Below, in pieces: positions 22,004-35,200 of a stretch of 64,000 bases of DNA. The DNA is from Carallia brachiata (Eukaryota; Streptophyta; Magnoliopsida; Malpighiales; Rhizophoraceae). The stretch lies in the NCBI GenBank assembly GCA_021464245.1, contig JADCRB010000016.1, positions 7,168,129 through 7,232,128 on the forward strand, read 5' to 3'. The stretch's first letter is position 1; the number at the start of each line of letters is the position of its first letter. A program made the translations under genes and the position numbers. The notes under the pieces are model-generated. The model made no database searches, had not been told where the DNA came from, and saw only the letters and a list, made by a program, of their open reading frames with translations.

Positions 22004-25000
22004 CGTTAAATCCATACAAAAAAAAAAAAAAAAAGAAATTGGTGTAGTGGGAGTCGCGCACTACCGACCACATCCGTTGCAAAAAGGCTAAGCACTAAGG
22101 AGAGTTCTCTTTTTTTCCCTCCATTGAAATGACAAAAATGGGATGAAATTAGTTATTTTTGGGATTGCCCATTTTGGAAGCTAAGCACTAAGGAGTTGCT
22201 GTTGCATAGTGGCCCATGAAACAGAAAAGATATAAGAATGATGGAATTTCTTTTAGGTTTGGATTCCGTCAGCCAGTATCTTTTAAAAAGCTACCTAATT
22301 TGTTCATGGGATTAGTCTCAACCAAGCAAAATAACCAACGGTTAAAGTATATAACACAATTAAGTTAACGCATATTAAACGTGGATTTATACATCGTATT
22401 ATTATAATTCTTCATTGTATATTTTTTATTTTTAAACATTAATCTAAAATTATCATAATTGAATCGCTCATTAAACCAAAAAATTTAAAGGTTCAAGATT
22501 CAACTGATTTAATTTTGGTGAAATCAATGTTTAATATTAAATATATAAATATAAAAATATTGTGTATATAATATATATAAAATAATAACATATAAAGTGT
22601 AATATAAGATATAAATATTATATATATGTATATAGTAGAATACATATACTTGTAGATTTAATATATATTATTTACAATTTATTGTAAGGTAAGATTAAAA
22701 AATTAATAAATTTATAAATTAATATATACAAATATTTTGAAAATATAGTTTTGTATATAAATAATTTAAATAAATTTCAATTATACATGAGTTAAAGGTT
22801 ATATTTAAATTATATAGTTGATATTTTCAAATAGTGTGATGAACAATTTTAATAAAAGATAATATGTAGTTGAAGCAAATTGTATTTTATGAACTATATT
22901 CATATAAAATATAAATTTTTATTTACTTTAAAGATATTATAATTTAATACAAGAAAGCGAAAAAAATATAAGATTGGAGAAACTTGTTGAGTTTGCAACA
23001 TAATCCTTATATTTCTTGCATTTGTATTTTGAAGGGTTGCTTGGTCCACAAGCACAAACTGAGAAGCAATAATAAATGAAAAAGAAGAAAAGAAAAATAA
23101 AAAATAAAAGAGATGGACCCCTTTTGTCTTAAGAATACAATAAATTAAAAAAATAAAAATAAAATAACAACCTGTAACGTGGTCTAATAGTGGAGGGCAT
23201 ACTCTCCACGAATGAGGTCACAGATTCTATGCGCTTTAATGGAGAATATTTATATTTTAGGGTATTGTTGACTAAAATTAATCAAACTAATTGAATCATA
23301 AATTTATAATTCATGATTGAATTATCTGATTTACTGATTATTTAATCGACTCACATAACTCCTGATTTTTAGAGAAAATTGGATCGAAGTTTAGATTAAT
23401 TTCTAAATTTTTTGATCCGACCGATTAATCTAGTACAATTCTTTCAGCATCGACACAATCACAATTAACAACGAAGACACCAAACATGCATTTATGAGAC
23501 ATATAATGCAATTAGTACGTCACTCTGGCATCGCTTTCAAAAAAGGGCTCTAACCTGCATTATTTACTGGGTGTAGATAGTAGATAAATGGGACCAAATG
23601 TCTCTTGTGGCCACAATTGTGCGAGCTGTCTCTTTTAGACATTTTCTTGTTTCCTATTTTCAATCAACCAAAGATGAGGGCCATCCTAAATTACGTAAGG
23701 TCAGCAAAATTTCTGGATAATCTTCTTAGAAATTTGTGGTTGAAAGTGCACGCAATTTTACTGAACATAAAAACAAAGAATGTTGAAAATTTCAGAATAA
23801 AGAATCATTTCAACACTTGATTTTAATCCTATTTCTTCTTATTTATTTCTGATAAGGATATGTCTTTTATGATATGTAGAACTTGAATATCATAAAGAGA
23901 TTGGACCCACAATTTCTTTTTTTTTTTTCCCGTAATTCTAAATGTCTCATAACTGATCTACAAAGTGAATCAACAAAGCAAATAACCACTAACAATTTCT
24001 GGATAACCAAAAAACAATTTCTGTGTTAAAAAAAAAAAAAAGGTTAAAAGCGAAATTGGGTCTATAAAATCAAATGCAAAAACAAATGGTCATGCTTGGC
24101 CCAAGTTTAATGTCCACTCGGTCCTGCATTTTAAACCCATCAAAGTCTAGCCTAACTCAATTTGGGCCTTTGCAGGTAGGGCTATGACAGTTTTTGTGCA
24201 AATCAACCCACTCACAGTGGGGCCTGTCCAACCCATGAACAGGTTAAGTTGACAGCAACTTTTCATTTGGTACTTGACCCGGCCGAGTTTTAAAGAACTA
24301 AATGAACCTATACAGAATTCGAACCAAGCCAATAATGGGGTTTCCTTTGGTTGGAATTAAAACTCACATTTTATGAAAGTTTGAGGGAATTAGAACTTGA
24401 ACTCCAATAAATTTACCCGATTAATTCAATACATAATTTAAATAAGATCGTGAGTTATATAATAATTATAGATCGAAACACTCCTAAGTAGGTATATAAG
24501 AAGAGTAAAATTGTTGTCATCACCTTTTTTGAATAAAGCTTCTTAGCAACATAAGAAGATGAGTGTTAAATTGTGGAAAATGTATTGAATTCAATTAAAA
24601 AAAAAAAAGAGCCAATAAATGACATTAAATGGATTGTGTGTCTTTTGCATATCCTTTCTTGCATTGTCGTATTATAGAGCTCTACTTCTTTTTTCTGGCA
24701 ATAAAAGTTAGAATTATTAAAGAGCTAGAGACCAAATTCCAACTTGGAACCAGTAAGTTTTTAATCATCCTTTTTTTCATTATGGCGCAAAGAAATCTGA
24801 AAGGTTCTTGCCACTACGGATGGGAAACTGTGCAGCTATCAGCCATAACCATTGTTTTCCTTGTAAGTGACTCGGTCTGATATTAGTGGCTTTAGTTGCT
24901 ATGAACATCATTGTTCCATTAAAGACATAGAACTGTGAAAAAGCACTGTCAAGCCAAGTTGAGCTAAGAAACAAATATGCATATCAATTTTTGGTGTGGT

Positions 25001-26485
25001 TGTCAAAGCCAATATGGTCATTGTTTTGTAGACTAAAGTTTAAATCTTTAGTGTTTCTGTCATGCATTTAATCAGTGCACCATAAAGCGGATCCATCAAG
25101 TAAACTTCACGAAAATTGACATAACGTAAGGAAACAAAACAACCCCCTCCTCATTTAAAAGAAGAGTTTATCGTATAATCTTATTTTATATAATATTAAG
25201 ATAATTTGTAATTTATTTAATATTATATAATAATTTATTTTTTAAAATTTAATTATTTAATAATTATATTATATTTTATTTTAATTATATCTAAAAAATT
25301 TTGATAAATATTTCTGAAAAAAAGTTCTGAAATGTTTCAGAGAATCAGAATATAAGCGGGGATTAGACTAAAGCGTTACAGACAAGAAGAAATGGTTTAT
25401 TCAAGGCCCCACATTCCCATTAATCATGTGACACAGACAGAGATGTGTCCGGAAGGATTCAAATTTTGGGCCATTTTTGTCTTGATATACTTTATGTCAT
25501 GTCGCTGGAGTTGGATCACATTGTCGCAGTCAGAAACATCAACAAAGGATAATCATAAAATAAAACAACATTCAAACGGTGGAAGTGGAATCTAGAGTCT
25601 AGACCAAGCAAATACAGATTTTGTTTTTTTTTTGTTTCCTAGTTTGTTTGTACTTGAGTAAAAAAAAAAATAGTTTGTTTGTACTTGTGCCCTTTATTGA
25701 TTAAGCACGATCGCCAATTAATGAAGGGGAAAAACAGATAAAATAATGTTTTGTGAATTTGGCCTATTATATTATTAAGTCATTGTCAGATAAAAATATA
25801 TAAATTTTAATAATAATATATATATATGTCAGATCAAATTATTTAATATAATATTAAAATTAAAATACTATAATAAAAAATTATTCATTAATTAAAAAGT
25901 CACAGAAATTATTCAGCTTACAGTCAAATAACCTTTTTCTTTGGCATAGGACACAATGATATAGCTACACTGTATAGCATCAAGGAAGGCGTGAGAAGTA
26001 TATAATTTATGATATTAATACATTTGTTATAATTAAATAATTTATATTATTGTGTATTTATAATATATTTTTTCTTTCATTTTTAAGAAGATTTATGCAC
26101 GATTATATTGGTCCTCCAGAGTGAACTGTTACGGGAGTTTTTATTCATCAGATTTCTTTTTCTTTTTTTTTGGTCATAAGATTTGTTTTTGTTTTGTGGA
26201 CCCAAACGCCTAATTTACTTTTGTTATTTCTTCATTTTACTTTTATATAAATTACAACTTTTTGAAAATGTTTTTTTTTTCACTTATCTTTTGCAAGCTT
26301 TTTAAGAAGCAACCTGAACAAATCCCAAGTTGAAGAATTTAATTAAGGGAAATATTTAGTAGGATTTTTTGAATATAATAAAATAGATTAAAGTGATACA
26401 GACTGAATTTGAAAAAAAAATAAATTTTAAATAATATCATATGAACTGAACTGTGTAATCATTTTAATATTACTTGGTATAAATG
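22004..26485. other. AT-rich intergenic DNA
   Basis: No gene recognised. A short segment at about 23170-23240 (GTGGTCTAATAGTGGAGGG ... GGTCACAGATTCTATGC) has loosely tRNA-like A and B boxes and might be an old SINE. A less AT-rich segment at 24090-24340 has no recognisable coding content. Confidence 0.5.
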
Positions 26486-27032
26486 CATGTAGAAGAATTC
26501 TTTTTTTTTTTGTGTGCATAAGAAAAATAATAAAGGTAAAGCTACAAATTACTGACGAATAAAAATAACACATGTCTGATCACCCTCTAAACTAGGTAAA
26601 AGCCCTGTCGGAGGATACAGGAGCTCCACATCTTCAAAACACACTCTGCCCCTGTGTTAGCCAAATAATCAGTACAAGAGTTTCCTTCTAAGAGCACATG
26701 CTGCAGATGTACATCTCAATTCTGACCACATAACTATCGAATATCTTCTTAGAGACTTGAAAGTGGATGAAAGCGATCCATCTGATTTTGTAATTAAAGG
26801 CAGCGCTTCCATAGAATGTGTCTCCAAAACAATTTTACAATAATCAAGCTCCAATCTTAACTCCAAATCTCGCCTGATTCCCACGAGCTCTGCTATCATA
26901 TTAGTTGCAAAACTCAAATAACCCATAAAACCTTTAATCCAATTTCCAGAAGCATCCATTGCTAGCCCACTGAATCTAGCCTTATCCGGATTACCCCTAG
27001 AAGAATTCTTGAATCCATGTAGAAGAATTCTT
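26486..27032 (-). mobile_element. 5'-truncated LINE copy with 17-bp target-site duplication
   Basis: The direct repeat CATGTAGAAGAATTCTT occurs at 26486-26502 and 27016-27032. Directly inside the left copy is a T run (26501-26511), which is the poly(A) tail of a minus-strand retroposon. Inside is the RNase H domain of a plant LINE (RVT_3 type), read on the minus strand: NPDKARFSGLAMDASGNWIK, ATNMIAELVGIRRDLEL, ILE-like VLETHSMEAL and CTDYLANTGAECVLKMWSSC, with a stop near 26592. The first catalytic Asp is lost by the 5' truncation and the usual ETDS Asp is His here. One frame break occurs near 26690. It is a dead copy. Confidence 0.75.
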
Positions 27033-29200
27033 GAATTAAAAACTTTATCACATGAATGAGGGTTTCTTTTGTGCATGATATGACAAATTTATTATTGTTA
27101 ATTGTAAAATTATAATTCACGATATTGTCCTGTAACACTTTTAATATCTTTTTTTTTTTAATCTAATACCTTTCATATCTCCGTACTTTTTTTGGGACAT
27201 CTTGAATGTCTCCCTTACTTTTTGGTGTTAGACCACAATATCTGAAAATTACATTGAGCGCTGATTAATTTGATTTGAATTATAAAGGATTCACTAAAAC
27301 AATAATGTTTTTCAAATATCTATTTTTCTTATACACAAAGCTCTAACACTGTGTTTGAATTGAGAGAAAGTGAGTAGAAAAGAAAATAAATAGAAAATAA
27401 TACAGTAATGATAATGTTATAATTGATAAAAAATAATAATTAAAAATTATGATAAAGAAAATAAATAATAATTTGTAAGAGAAAAAGTAAAAAATAATTA
27501 TTTACATTGATAAAAAATAAATAAAAAATATTTTCTTTTTTTTTTCACTAAAAAATTGCCAAAGACTTATTTAAGGATATCTCGTTACTTTTTTGCATCA
27601 CGTTTTATGCATCCTGTTTATTCCGACCTGAGCTAAAAAGACAAGACCATGGTCCATGAAGAATTGAAGATAAGCTGGTGGGTCATATCCATAGATTGAT
27701 ACAAACCTAAATACCAGCCGGCCAAGTTAGAAAATTAGTCAGAATCCTGTACTTATAATATGTCTCGGTAAATGTTATTCTACTTCTTAATTGTTACGTA
27801 ATGATAATGATAATCCCTCTCCAATCAAAATAATTCAAACATTAGGTGTTAGCTGATCCAAATGGACGCTCAAACATTACTCTTCATTGGAACAATTATT
27901 TGTAGCAAGAGGATGAATTTTTTGTCGATGCTTCTACGTAATTTATTTTTAACACAATACAAATAAATGCACAATTTAATAATTCAACTCTGAAGTATGT
28001 CCACGTGTCTTCTAATTAAACGGGGCTCTTGTATTATTATTTCAACAAAGTCCAACTTCCTTGCTCTGCACTCCACGGAGGCGTTGACTCAAGAAAGAGA
28101 AATTCAACACACTACACAATTCAACAGCAGAAAAAATTTATGAGCACATGTGAGTAAAAATACGATAGATATATAGTAATTAAAATTATTAAATTATTAA
28201 AATTATATTAAATTTTTAAAATAAAAATAAATAAATTATTAAATATTTTAAAATAAATTACACACTATATGTCTCTTACTCATCTAATCATTAAAAAAAA
28301 CGGAAACAAAATATAAATAAATAAATCATGTATAGTTACACTTTTTCTCAGCCGCTAACCAAATGCCACGTTTCAAGTGTTACAGCATTCCCGATGTTGA
28401 CCGTGGATCAGGAATGGGGCCCATAGTGTCCCATCATACAAGGTGTCAGTGAACGTGCCTAATACTTTTCTTCCTGTCCAAGTAGAGCTTTTTTTTTTTT
28501 TTTTTGTCATTTAAATATTTGCACTTATAAATTTACTTAATTGAATCTTAATATTCTTAACATTTGTTTTTTTGGTCAAAACTGGAGGGGAACCCAACTA
28601 ATTATTAAAAAAACGCCAATAACATCTTCAAAAAGAATAAAAAAATTGAGTAAAATATGCGTTATTTTATTAGCGAACTATGGTAGTGAAATTTTGTTGT
28701 GCGACTTGAATTTAATTTATTTAAATACCGTAATTTGTTAGGATAAATATTCAATTGAATATTTGTTTCAAAAAAATATTTGATTGAATAAATTTAAAAA
28801 TAAACGAATTTAGACCATAACTTACTGAAATCTAAGAAGTTTTGCTCCCAAAGAAAACACGTTTAGAAAAGGAAATTCTCGAAAATATAAATTAATTGAG
28901 ATACATATGAATACATAGTAATATGGCTAATTAAATAATTAAATTAAAAAAAATAATAAATTAATATATATTATTATATAAATTATATGTCTATTTATAT
29001 TCTATTAAAGGTAAACTGCATATTAATATTCTTTAGAAAAAAAAGGAAATTTTGCCGACGGCGTTACTTTATTGCTGCGCGATTTTCTTCCTTCTATAGA
29101 AATGTCATGATATATTTTTTATATATAAAATCCTGTCTCAAAAAATGGGTCTACAGTCTTCCTATGCAAAATTTTAGGATATCTTCGGTCAACTTACTCA
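27033..29200. other. AT-rich intergenic DNA
   Basis: No coding region seen. A purine-rich patch beginning GTGTTTGAATTGAGAGAAAG at about 27351 resembles another at about 33829 (GTGTTTGGATTGAGAGGAAA), suggesting copies of one small repeat family. Confidence 0.5.
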
Positions 29201-29393
29201 TTTGGCGAAATTAATTGATTCTCAACCCCCCCCACGGTGCATGAACAAGACAATTTTGCGAAATTTTCCCTTATTTTAATATTGAAAGGACCCAAAAGCA
29301 TCAAAGATTCTGGATAAAAGAGTCGAGAGAGGACTGGTCTGTGCAGTGAAAGGGAGGAAAGGCTAAAACCTTTCTCTGTTTCTTTGGTCTCAG

Positions 29394-29842
29394 GTACGTG
29401 AAATTTATCCAATCAAGCTGATCCATTTTTTTCCTGTTGATCGGTTCCTGTAAACTTTTTCCCTTTTAATTAAGCCAGTAGCAGCCAAAGATTTTAGATC
29501 TTCAATTCTGCTTTATACATAGTATTCTTCTGCTTCTCTTGGAAATTGGATCCTTGGCCTCTTTTGCTTTGAGCAGTGCATAAATATGGATTCTTTCTGT
29601 TTTTTTTGTTAATTGGGTGCCTGAAAGTTTTGTTCTTGGCTCCCAAAACTGTGATTTCTGGAGTTTTCTTTATTTGAACAGTTGAAAGATTTAAGCTTTT
29701 TTGATGGGTGTCTGAAAATTTCATGTTTCTCCCTCTTAGTGCTTGGAGGTTCTGTTTTTTTTTTTTTTGGGTCATGTAAATTATTAATTGAAGTTTTTTT
29801 TTTTTCTTTTTTGGGTACTTGAAGGTTTCTGATCCTTGGCAG
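29394..29842 (+). other. Predicted 5'-UTR intron of GRAS gene 1
   Basis: The donor CAG|GTACGTG at 29394 and the acceptor TTGGCAG ending at 29842 enclose a T-rich 449-bp segment ending 89 bases before the ATG. GRAS gene 2 has a matching predicted leader intron (CAG|GTACAAAG), which supports both. Transcript evidence is lacking. Confidence 0.55.
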
Positions 29843-29931
29843 GTTAACGAATCTTTTGGGATAGACACAGACAGTTGAGTTTTGGAACTAGGATATTGAT
29901 TGGGTTTAGGGTCTTGCAGTTGGATTTGGAT

Positions 29932-32211
29932 ATGGATTCTGGTTTTGCTGGATTTACTACTTCAATAGATGGTTCCAAGTTTGAGGAGGAGAACCCTTTA
30001 GCAGATTCCAAACTGTTCCAGGGTACTGCAAATGTGGTCAAACTCAGAGATCCTTCTTTGGATTCGAACTTCAACTTCGTGGACAGGCCACTTGTCTTGC
30101 CGGACCTCGATCCGGGTGGCTTTGGCCTGTCATCTGTCACGAGCACGGATGGAGATTCTCCATCTGATGACCTGGAGTACTCAGAAACGGTGCTTAATTA
30201 CATAAGCCAGATGCTTATGGAAGAGGATATGGAAGAGAAGCCCAGCTTGTTCCATGATCCGCTGGCTCTTCAAGCTGCTGAGAAATCACTTTATGATGCT
30301 CTTGGTCAGAAGTATCCCTCCTCACCCAATCAATCCTCTTCTTACGGTGACCAGTTTCTAGTTGATAGTCCGGATGATGGGTTTTCAAGTGGTTCCAGTG
30401 ACAGTAGCCTTACAAGTTCTAGTTCCAATAATAGCGCCGCGGTTTATCCTCAAGTAAATGGTGAATTTGGAGAACTCAAGCTATCCTTTTTGCAGACACC
30501 TCTTCCTACTAATTTCGTCTTCCAATCTCCTGGGAAGCCCAGTTCGCAAGCATCAGTTAAGTTGCAGAATGGATCAGAAAGTAATGGTAATGGTTTGGTG
30601 CGGCCCTCTGTGGGCGAGATTGTGGTTCCAAATTTGTTCAGTGAGAGTGAATTGGCATTGCAATTCAAGAAAGGTGTTGAGGAAGCTACCAAGTTCCTTC
30701 CTAAGAGTAATCAATTGGTTATTGATTTGGAAACAAAGGCATTCGTTCTGGAGTTGAAGGAAACTGCTTCAACAGCAGTAGTGGAGGCAAAGAAGGAAGT
30801 GAATGATTATTTTCCTGATTCATTGCTTGGAAAAAAGAATCACAAGCGAGAGGAGGAAGATTTTGTGGAAGAAAGAAGCAACAAGCAGTCAGCAGTTTGT
30901 GATGACGAGATTGAGCTGTCGGAGATGTTTGATAAGGTCTTAGTCTGTCCTGAAGAACCATGTCGGCCACCTGGGCTTCCCGAAAGTAAATTAAGCAACA
31001 CAATGCAGCAGACTGGGCAAAAAAATGGATCTAGTGGTGGCAATTCTCGGGCCAAGAAACAAGGAAGCAAGAAGGAAGTCGTAGATTTGAGGACTCTATT
31101 GATACTTTGTGCGCAAGCTGTTTCCACTGATGATCGTAGGACTGCAAATGAGCTATTGAAGCAGATCAGGCAGCACTCCTCACCTTTTGGTGATGGGTCT
31201 CAAAGGTTGGCTCACTGCTTTGCTAATGGTCTAGAAGCACGTTTGGCTGGCACAGGAACTCAGATCTATACTGCTCTGTCTGAGAAGAAAACGTCGGCTG
31301 CATGCATGTTGAAAGCTTACCAAGTATATCTTTCACACTGCCCATTTAAGAAGATTGCTTATGTGTTTGCAAATCATACCTTTTTGAGTATGGCTGAGAA
31401 AGCAACAACACTTCACATAATAGACTTTGGAATATTATATGGTTTCCAGTGGCCTGCCCTCATTTATCGTCTTTCAAAGATACCTGGTGGGCCTCCCAAG
31501 TTACGCATTACCGGGATAGAGCTTCCACAGAGTGGGTTCCGTCCAGCAAAGGGAGTTCAGGAGACTGGGTACCGGTTGGCAAAATACTGTGAGCGCCATA
31601 ATGTTCCATTTGAGTTCAATGCCATAGCACAGAAATGGGAAACAATCCGAGCTGATGACCTGAAGATTAATCCTGGCGAGTTTCTTGGAGTGAATTGCCT
31701 TTTCCGGTTTAAGAACTTGTTTGATGAGACAGTTGTGGTCGACAGTCCAAGAGATGTTGTTCTAAATCTCATCAGGAAGATAAATCCAGATGTATTTGTA
31801 CATGCTATTGTCAATGGATCTTATAGTGCTCCCTTTTTTGTCACAAGATTCCGGGAGGCACTCTTTCACTTCTCTGCATTGTTTGACATGTTGGACACGA
31901 ATGTGCAACGTGAAGATAAGATGAGGCTGAAGTTCGAGAAAGAGTTCTATGGTCGAGAGGCGATGAATGTCATTGCGTGCGAGGGAACAGAGAGAGTTGA
32001 AAGACCTGAGACATACAAGCAATGGCAGGTTCGAAACACGAGAGCTGGGCTGAAGCAGCTAACTTTGCACCCTTTGCTTATGGGTAAATTGAAGCAGAAA
32101 GTCAGTGGAAAGTACCACCCTGACTTTGTGGTGGATCAAGATGGCAACTGGATGTTACAAGGATGGAAAGGACGGATCGTTTATGCATCTTCTGCATGGA
32201 TTCCTGCATAG
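29932..32211 (+). CDS. GRAS transcription regulator, LISCL (SCL14/SCL33-like), copy 1
   Basis: Intronless 759-aa protein. Members of this subfamily are nuclear coactivators; Arabidopsis SCL14 works with TGA factors in stress and detoxification gene expression. The N-terminal half (1-380) is variable and acidic, with the LISCL signature VLNYISQMLMEEDMEEKPSL followed by DPLALQAAEKSLYDAL, and an SLSEMFDKVL-like segment before a basic KK..GSKK stretch. The GRAS domain is 384-759: VDLRTLLILCAQAVSTDDRR (leucine heptad I), LHIIDFGILYGFQWP at 494 (VHIID), a PFYRE/leucine heptad II region with RFREALFHFSALFD at about 639-652, and the SAW motif GWKGRIVYASSAWIPA at the end. The ATG at 29932 (MDSGFAGF) is chosen over one 57 bases upstream because it begins the conserved family start. 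Fully open frame. Confidence 0.92.
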   Translation: MDSGFAGFTTSIDGSKFEEENPLADSKLFQGTANVVKLRDPSLDSNFNFVDRPLVLPDLDPGGFGLSSVTSTDGDSPSDDLEYSETVLNYISQMLMEEDMEEKPSLFHDPLALQAAEKSLYDALGQKYPSSPNQSSSYGDQFLVDSPDDGFSSGSSDSSLTSSSSNNSAAVYPQVNGEFGELKLSFLQTPLPTNFVFQSPGKPSSQASVKLQNGSESNGNGLVRPSVGEIVVPNLFSESELALQFKKGVEEATKFLPKSNQLVIDLETKAFVLELKETASTAVVEAKKEVNDYFPDSLLGKKNHKREEEDFVEERSNKQSAVCDDEIELSEMFDKVLVCPEEPCRPPGLPESKLSNTMQQTGQKNGSSGGNSRAKKQGSKKEVVDLRTLLILCAQAVSTDDRRTANELLKQIRQHSSPFGDGSQRLAHCFANGLEARLAGTGTQIYTALSEKKTSAACMLKAYQVYLSHCPFKKIAYVFANHTFLSMAEKATTLHIIDFGILYGFQWPALIYRLSKIPGGPPKLRITGIELPQSGFRPAKGVQETGYRLAKYCERHNVPFEFNAIAQKWETIRADDLKINPGEFLGVNCLFRFKNLFDETVVVDSPRDVVLNLIRKINPDVFVHAIVNGSYSAPFFVTRFREALFHFSALFDMLDTNVQREDKMRLKFEKEFYGREAMNVIACEGTERVERPETYKQWQVRNTRAGLKQLTLHPLLMGKLKQKVSGKYHPDFVVDQDGNWMLQGWKGRIVYASSAWIPA

Positions 32212-35200
32212 GAACAAGTTTGCCTGTTTTCGGCCTCACGGTTCGAGAAAGGTTCAGACAAGGTCTTGGTATATGCAAGACTTTGAGCTTATGGTTGAAG
32301 AACATTGAGTTGAAGTCTCTCTGGCATGTTTGATAAACTTCTTGCTTGACTGCTTGGTGAAGTATTAGCAGTACCCACTTGAGTTTTGATGACTATCTTA
32401 CTTGATAAAACTTCCAAGTAGCTGTATTTGATTGTATACTAATTTGCAGCAAGTTATGTACGTTAGTAAGACTTTAGCCACAACCTTTTGCTGTTGGATA
32501 AATTTAATCGTGGAATAACTTATATCATTATAGATTTGTTCTTTCTGTTTGTTTTTCTGAGAATTCCATTATAACTTGGACATCTTTGGCCATAGAGTCG
32601 CTGTCTGTTTCAAAGGAATCTCATACCTCAGCAGCTGAGATTGCTGGTCGTTAGTCCACTTTGGCTGCTATTAATATTGGCTGGTCTGGCTCCCAAATCA
32701 AGCAACAAATCATCATGTGATTAGAATTTTAATTATATTTTTAAGAGTTTTATTCACATGCATTACAAATAGAGCGCAATTACGTAGGCACGCAAGATGC
32801 AGTTATATGCTATTAGCATAGTCTTTGTATGCAAATTTATGGTCTTCATCATCAATTGCAATCAGCTGATTATGTATTAAAAATAAAAAATATTTTACTA
32901 GTTAATAATAATAATACAACTTATAAATTCATTTTGACATGTGTCTAAATCGTAGATTTTTTAAAGTTTTTTCTTACTTGAACTTTGTCTCATGTATACG
33001 ATTAATATATATTTTTTTTTTATCATAGTATACGATTAATTCGATGCATTAGTAAGCAGCATGATAATCTGATGAAGACTGAAGAATGGAACCAAAACAG
33101 ACGGTGAAATATTCATTTTGTTTCCAACGTACCAAACAAGATTTGTCGAATCACATATCACTGCCAATGTGTGGCTAACGAGCAAATATTAACCAAATCT
33201 TATTGTATTTTTAGTGGTCCGGCATCATGATTGATGGTGAAATATTGTTTGTTTAGAGCTCACATTCAATGCACTAGCACCACGAGGGGAAGTACCATGA
33301 GACATTAGCTTAACGGCTCACATGTTGCATCAATTGAATATGAAAGATAAAGGTAAAGGTAAAATATTCGATTAATGGATCTCGAAACCCAAGGTTTTGA
33401 ACTTTACAAAATTTGTTATTTATATTGTGCACTTTGAAAAATTCAATTGAACCCCTATACCATCACAACTATTTTATCTTATTATAATTCCAATTTAATT
33501 TTTTTCTATAAGTAATAAAGTTTACATATTGTAAATTAAATTACTTCCATGTTTTTTATTTTGGCATCTCAGTAATACAATCTATCTTTTAATTTATTAT
33601 ACATGACAAATTATGCTATTGTCCTCATCAAAAATATTTTAATAGTTAAATTTGAAACTTTTAATTGAAGACGTAGGTTGTAATTTTAAGAAGGATTTAT
33701 AAATTTTACAAGAATTGAAACAATTAATCTCATTATATAATTTACGATTTAATAACTATCATAAAACAAAAGAGACAAATTATGTTAATCAAGCATGATT
33801 TTTGTGATATAGAGACTACTAGTGTGTTTGGATTGAGAGGAAAGGTATAAAAAGAAAGGAATGAGAAAGAAAGTAATGAGAAAACTAAGTTGTTTGAATA
33901 AATAGAGAAAATTACGAGAAAGAAAGTTAAAAGAAAGAAAAATGAATAGTATTTTAAGAGAGAAAAAATGATGAAAAAAATAAGTTATTTAGATATGTGA
34001 ATAAAATTATGAGAAAGAAAGTGTAAAAAAAGAAAGATAGATAATAATTTGTAAGAGAAAAAGTAGTGAAAAAATAAATTATTTAGATAAATGAATAAAG
34101 TTAGAAAAAAGAAAAAGTAGTGAGAAATTGATAGAATAATAATTATAATAATGATTAGATTTTTTTTCTTTTTTCACTTTTTTTTTAACAATAGACCATA
34201 AAAGAAGTTCGATTAAATATTTTCACGGATTGTGACCTTTGTCTTTTTTTATTTTTTCTTTGTTAGGGAATCTAATTTTTTTTTTTCAAAAAGAATCTCA
34301 ATGTTGAATGGTAGAGTCGGTGGAGGAGGTCCAATGAGTACCTTTCCAAATGACTTATTCCCTTCATCACCAATATATTAAAAAAGGCAATCAATTTACA
34401 ATTCAAGGCGGCTGACCGTCCTGGACGCGAAGGGGTGTTTCTGGAGAGCTCAGTGGGGGGCAGCCACTCACCTGGCCACCTGGGCCCTCTTCCTGTCGAG
34501 ACATCAAAGTGTGCGCGTAAATTTCCATTGATCAAATATTGATATTTCGATAATTTTTATTTTAAAATTTATTTTGATTAAAATAATAATTAATATTTTA
34601 AAATAAATATTAATATTTTAAAATATTTTTATTTTAATATTTTAAAAATAATAATTACAGTTTTACTCAAAATATTTCTCAAGATAAAAATACTGATATA
34701 TTTAATGGAACTCTTTCGCATTTGAAGTGAGAAGTAAAAGGTAGCTTCTAGAGAAAAACTATTAATTCAAGTTTTTAAGTACTGGATCGCCTCGGCCTGT
34801 CGAGGTGGTGTTGAGATTTTGGCTCTACCTAGTTGAGTGGAGTTTGAATTCTTTTAAGTTTAAATTTTTTTAATTAATTAGAAATTGTTTATTTTGAGTG
34901 AGTCGGGTGCTTGTATTTGTACGGTATCTTTTTGTTTGTATTTTTATTTTTTCTAATAATTAACAGGATAATCGCTAATCATTATTTATATTAAAAAAAA
35001 AGTCTTTAAGTATTGAAAGTGGGGTGTAAAAGAAATTCAAAAGAAAGAAAATAATAAAAAAATAATTTTTTTGACTACTGTTTGCACAAGTAAAAAAGGA
35101 GTAGGAAAAAAAATAATTAGAAAATAATATGATAAGAAAGAGAAGATAAAAAAGCAAATACATATAAAATGATATTTTTACTCTTATATAAATAATAATC

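Noticed and set aside
29494..29868. Minus-strand 124-codon frame upstream of GRAS copy 1
   Set aside because: Lys-rich frame caused by T-rich leader-intron sequence; opposite strand to a well-supported gene.
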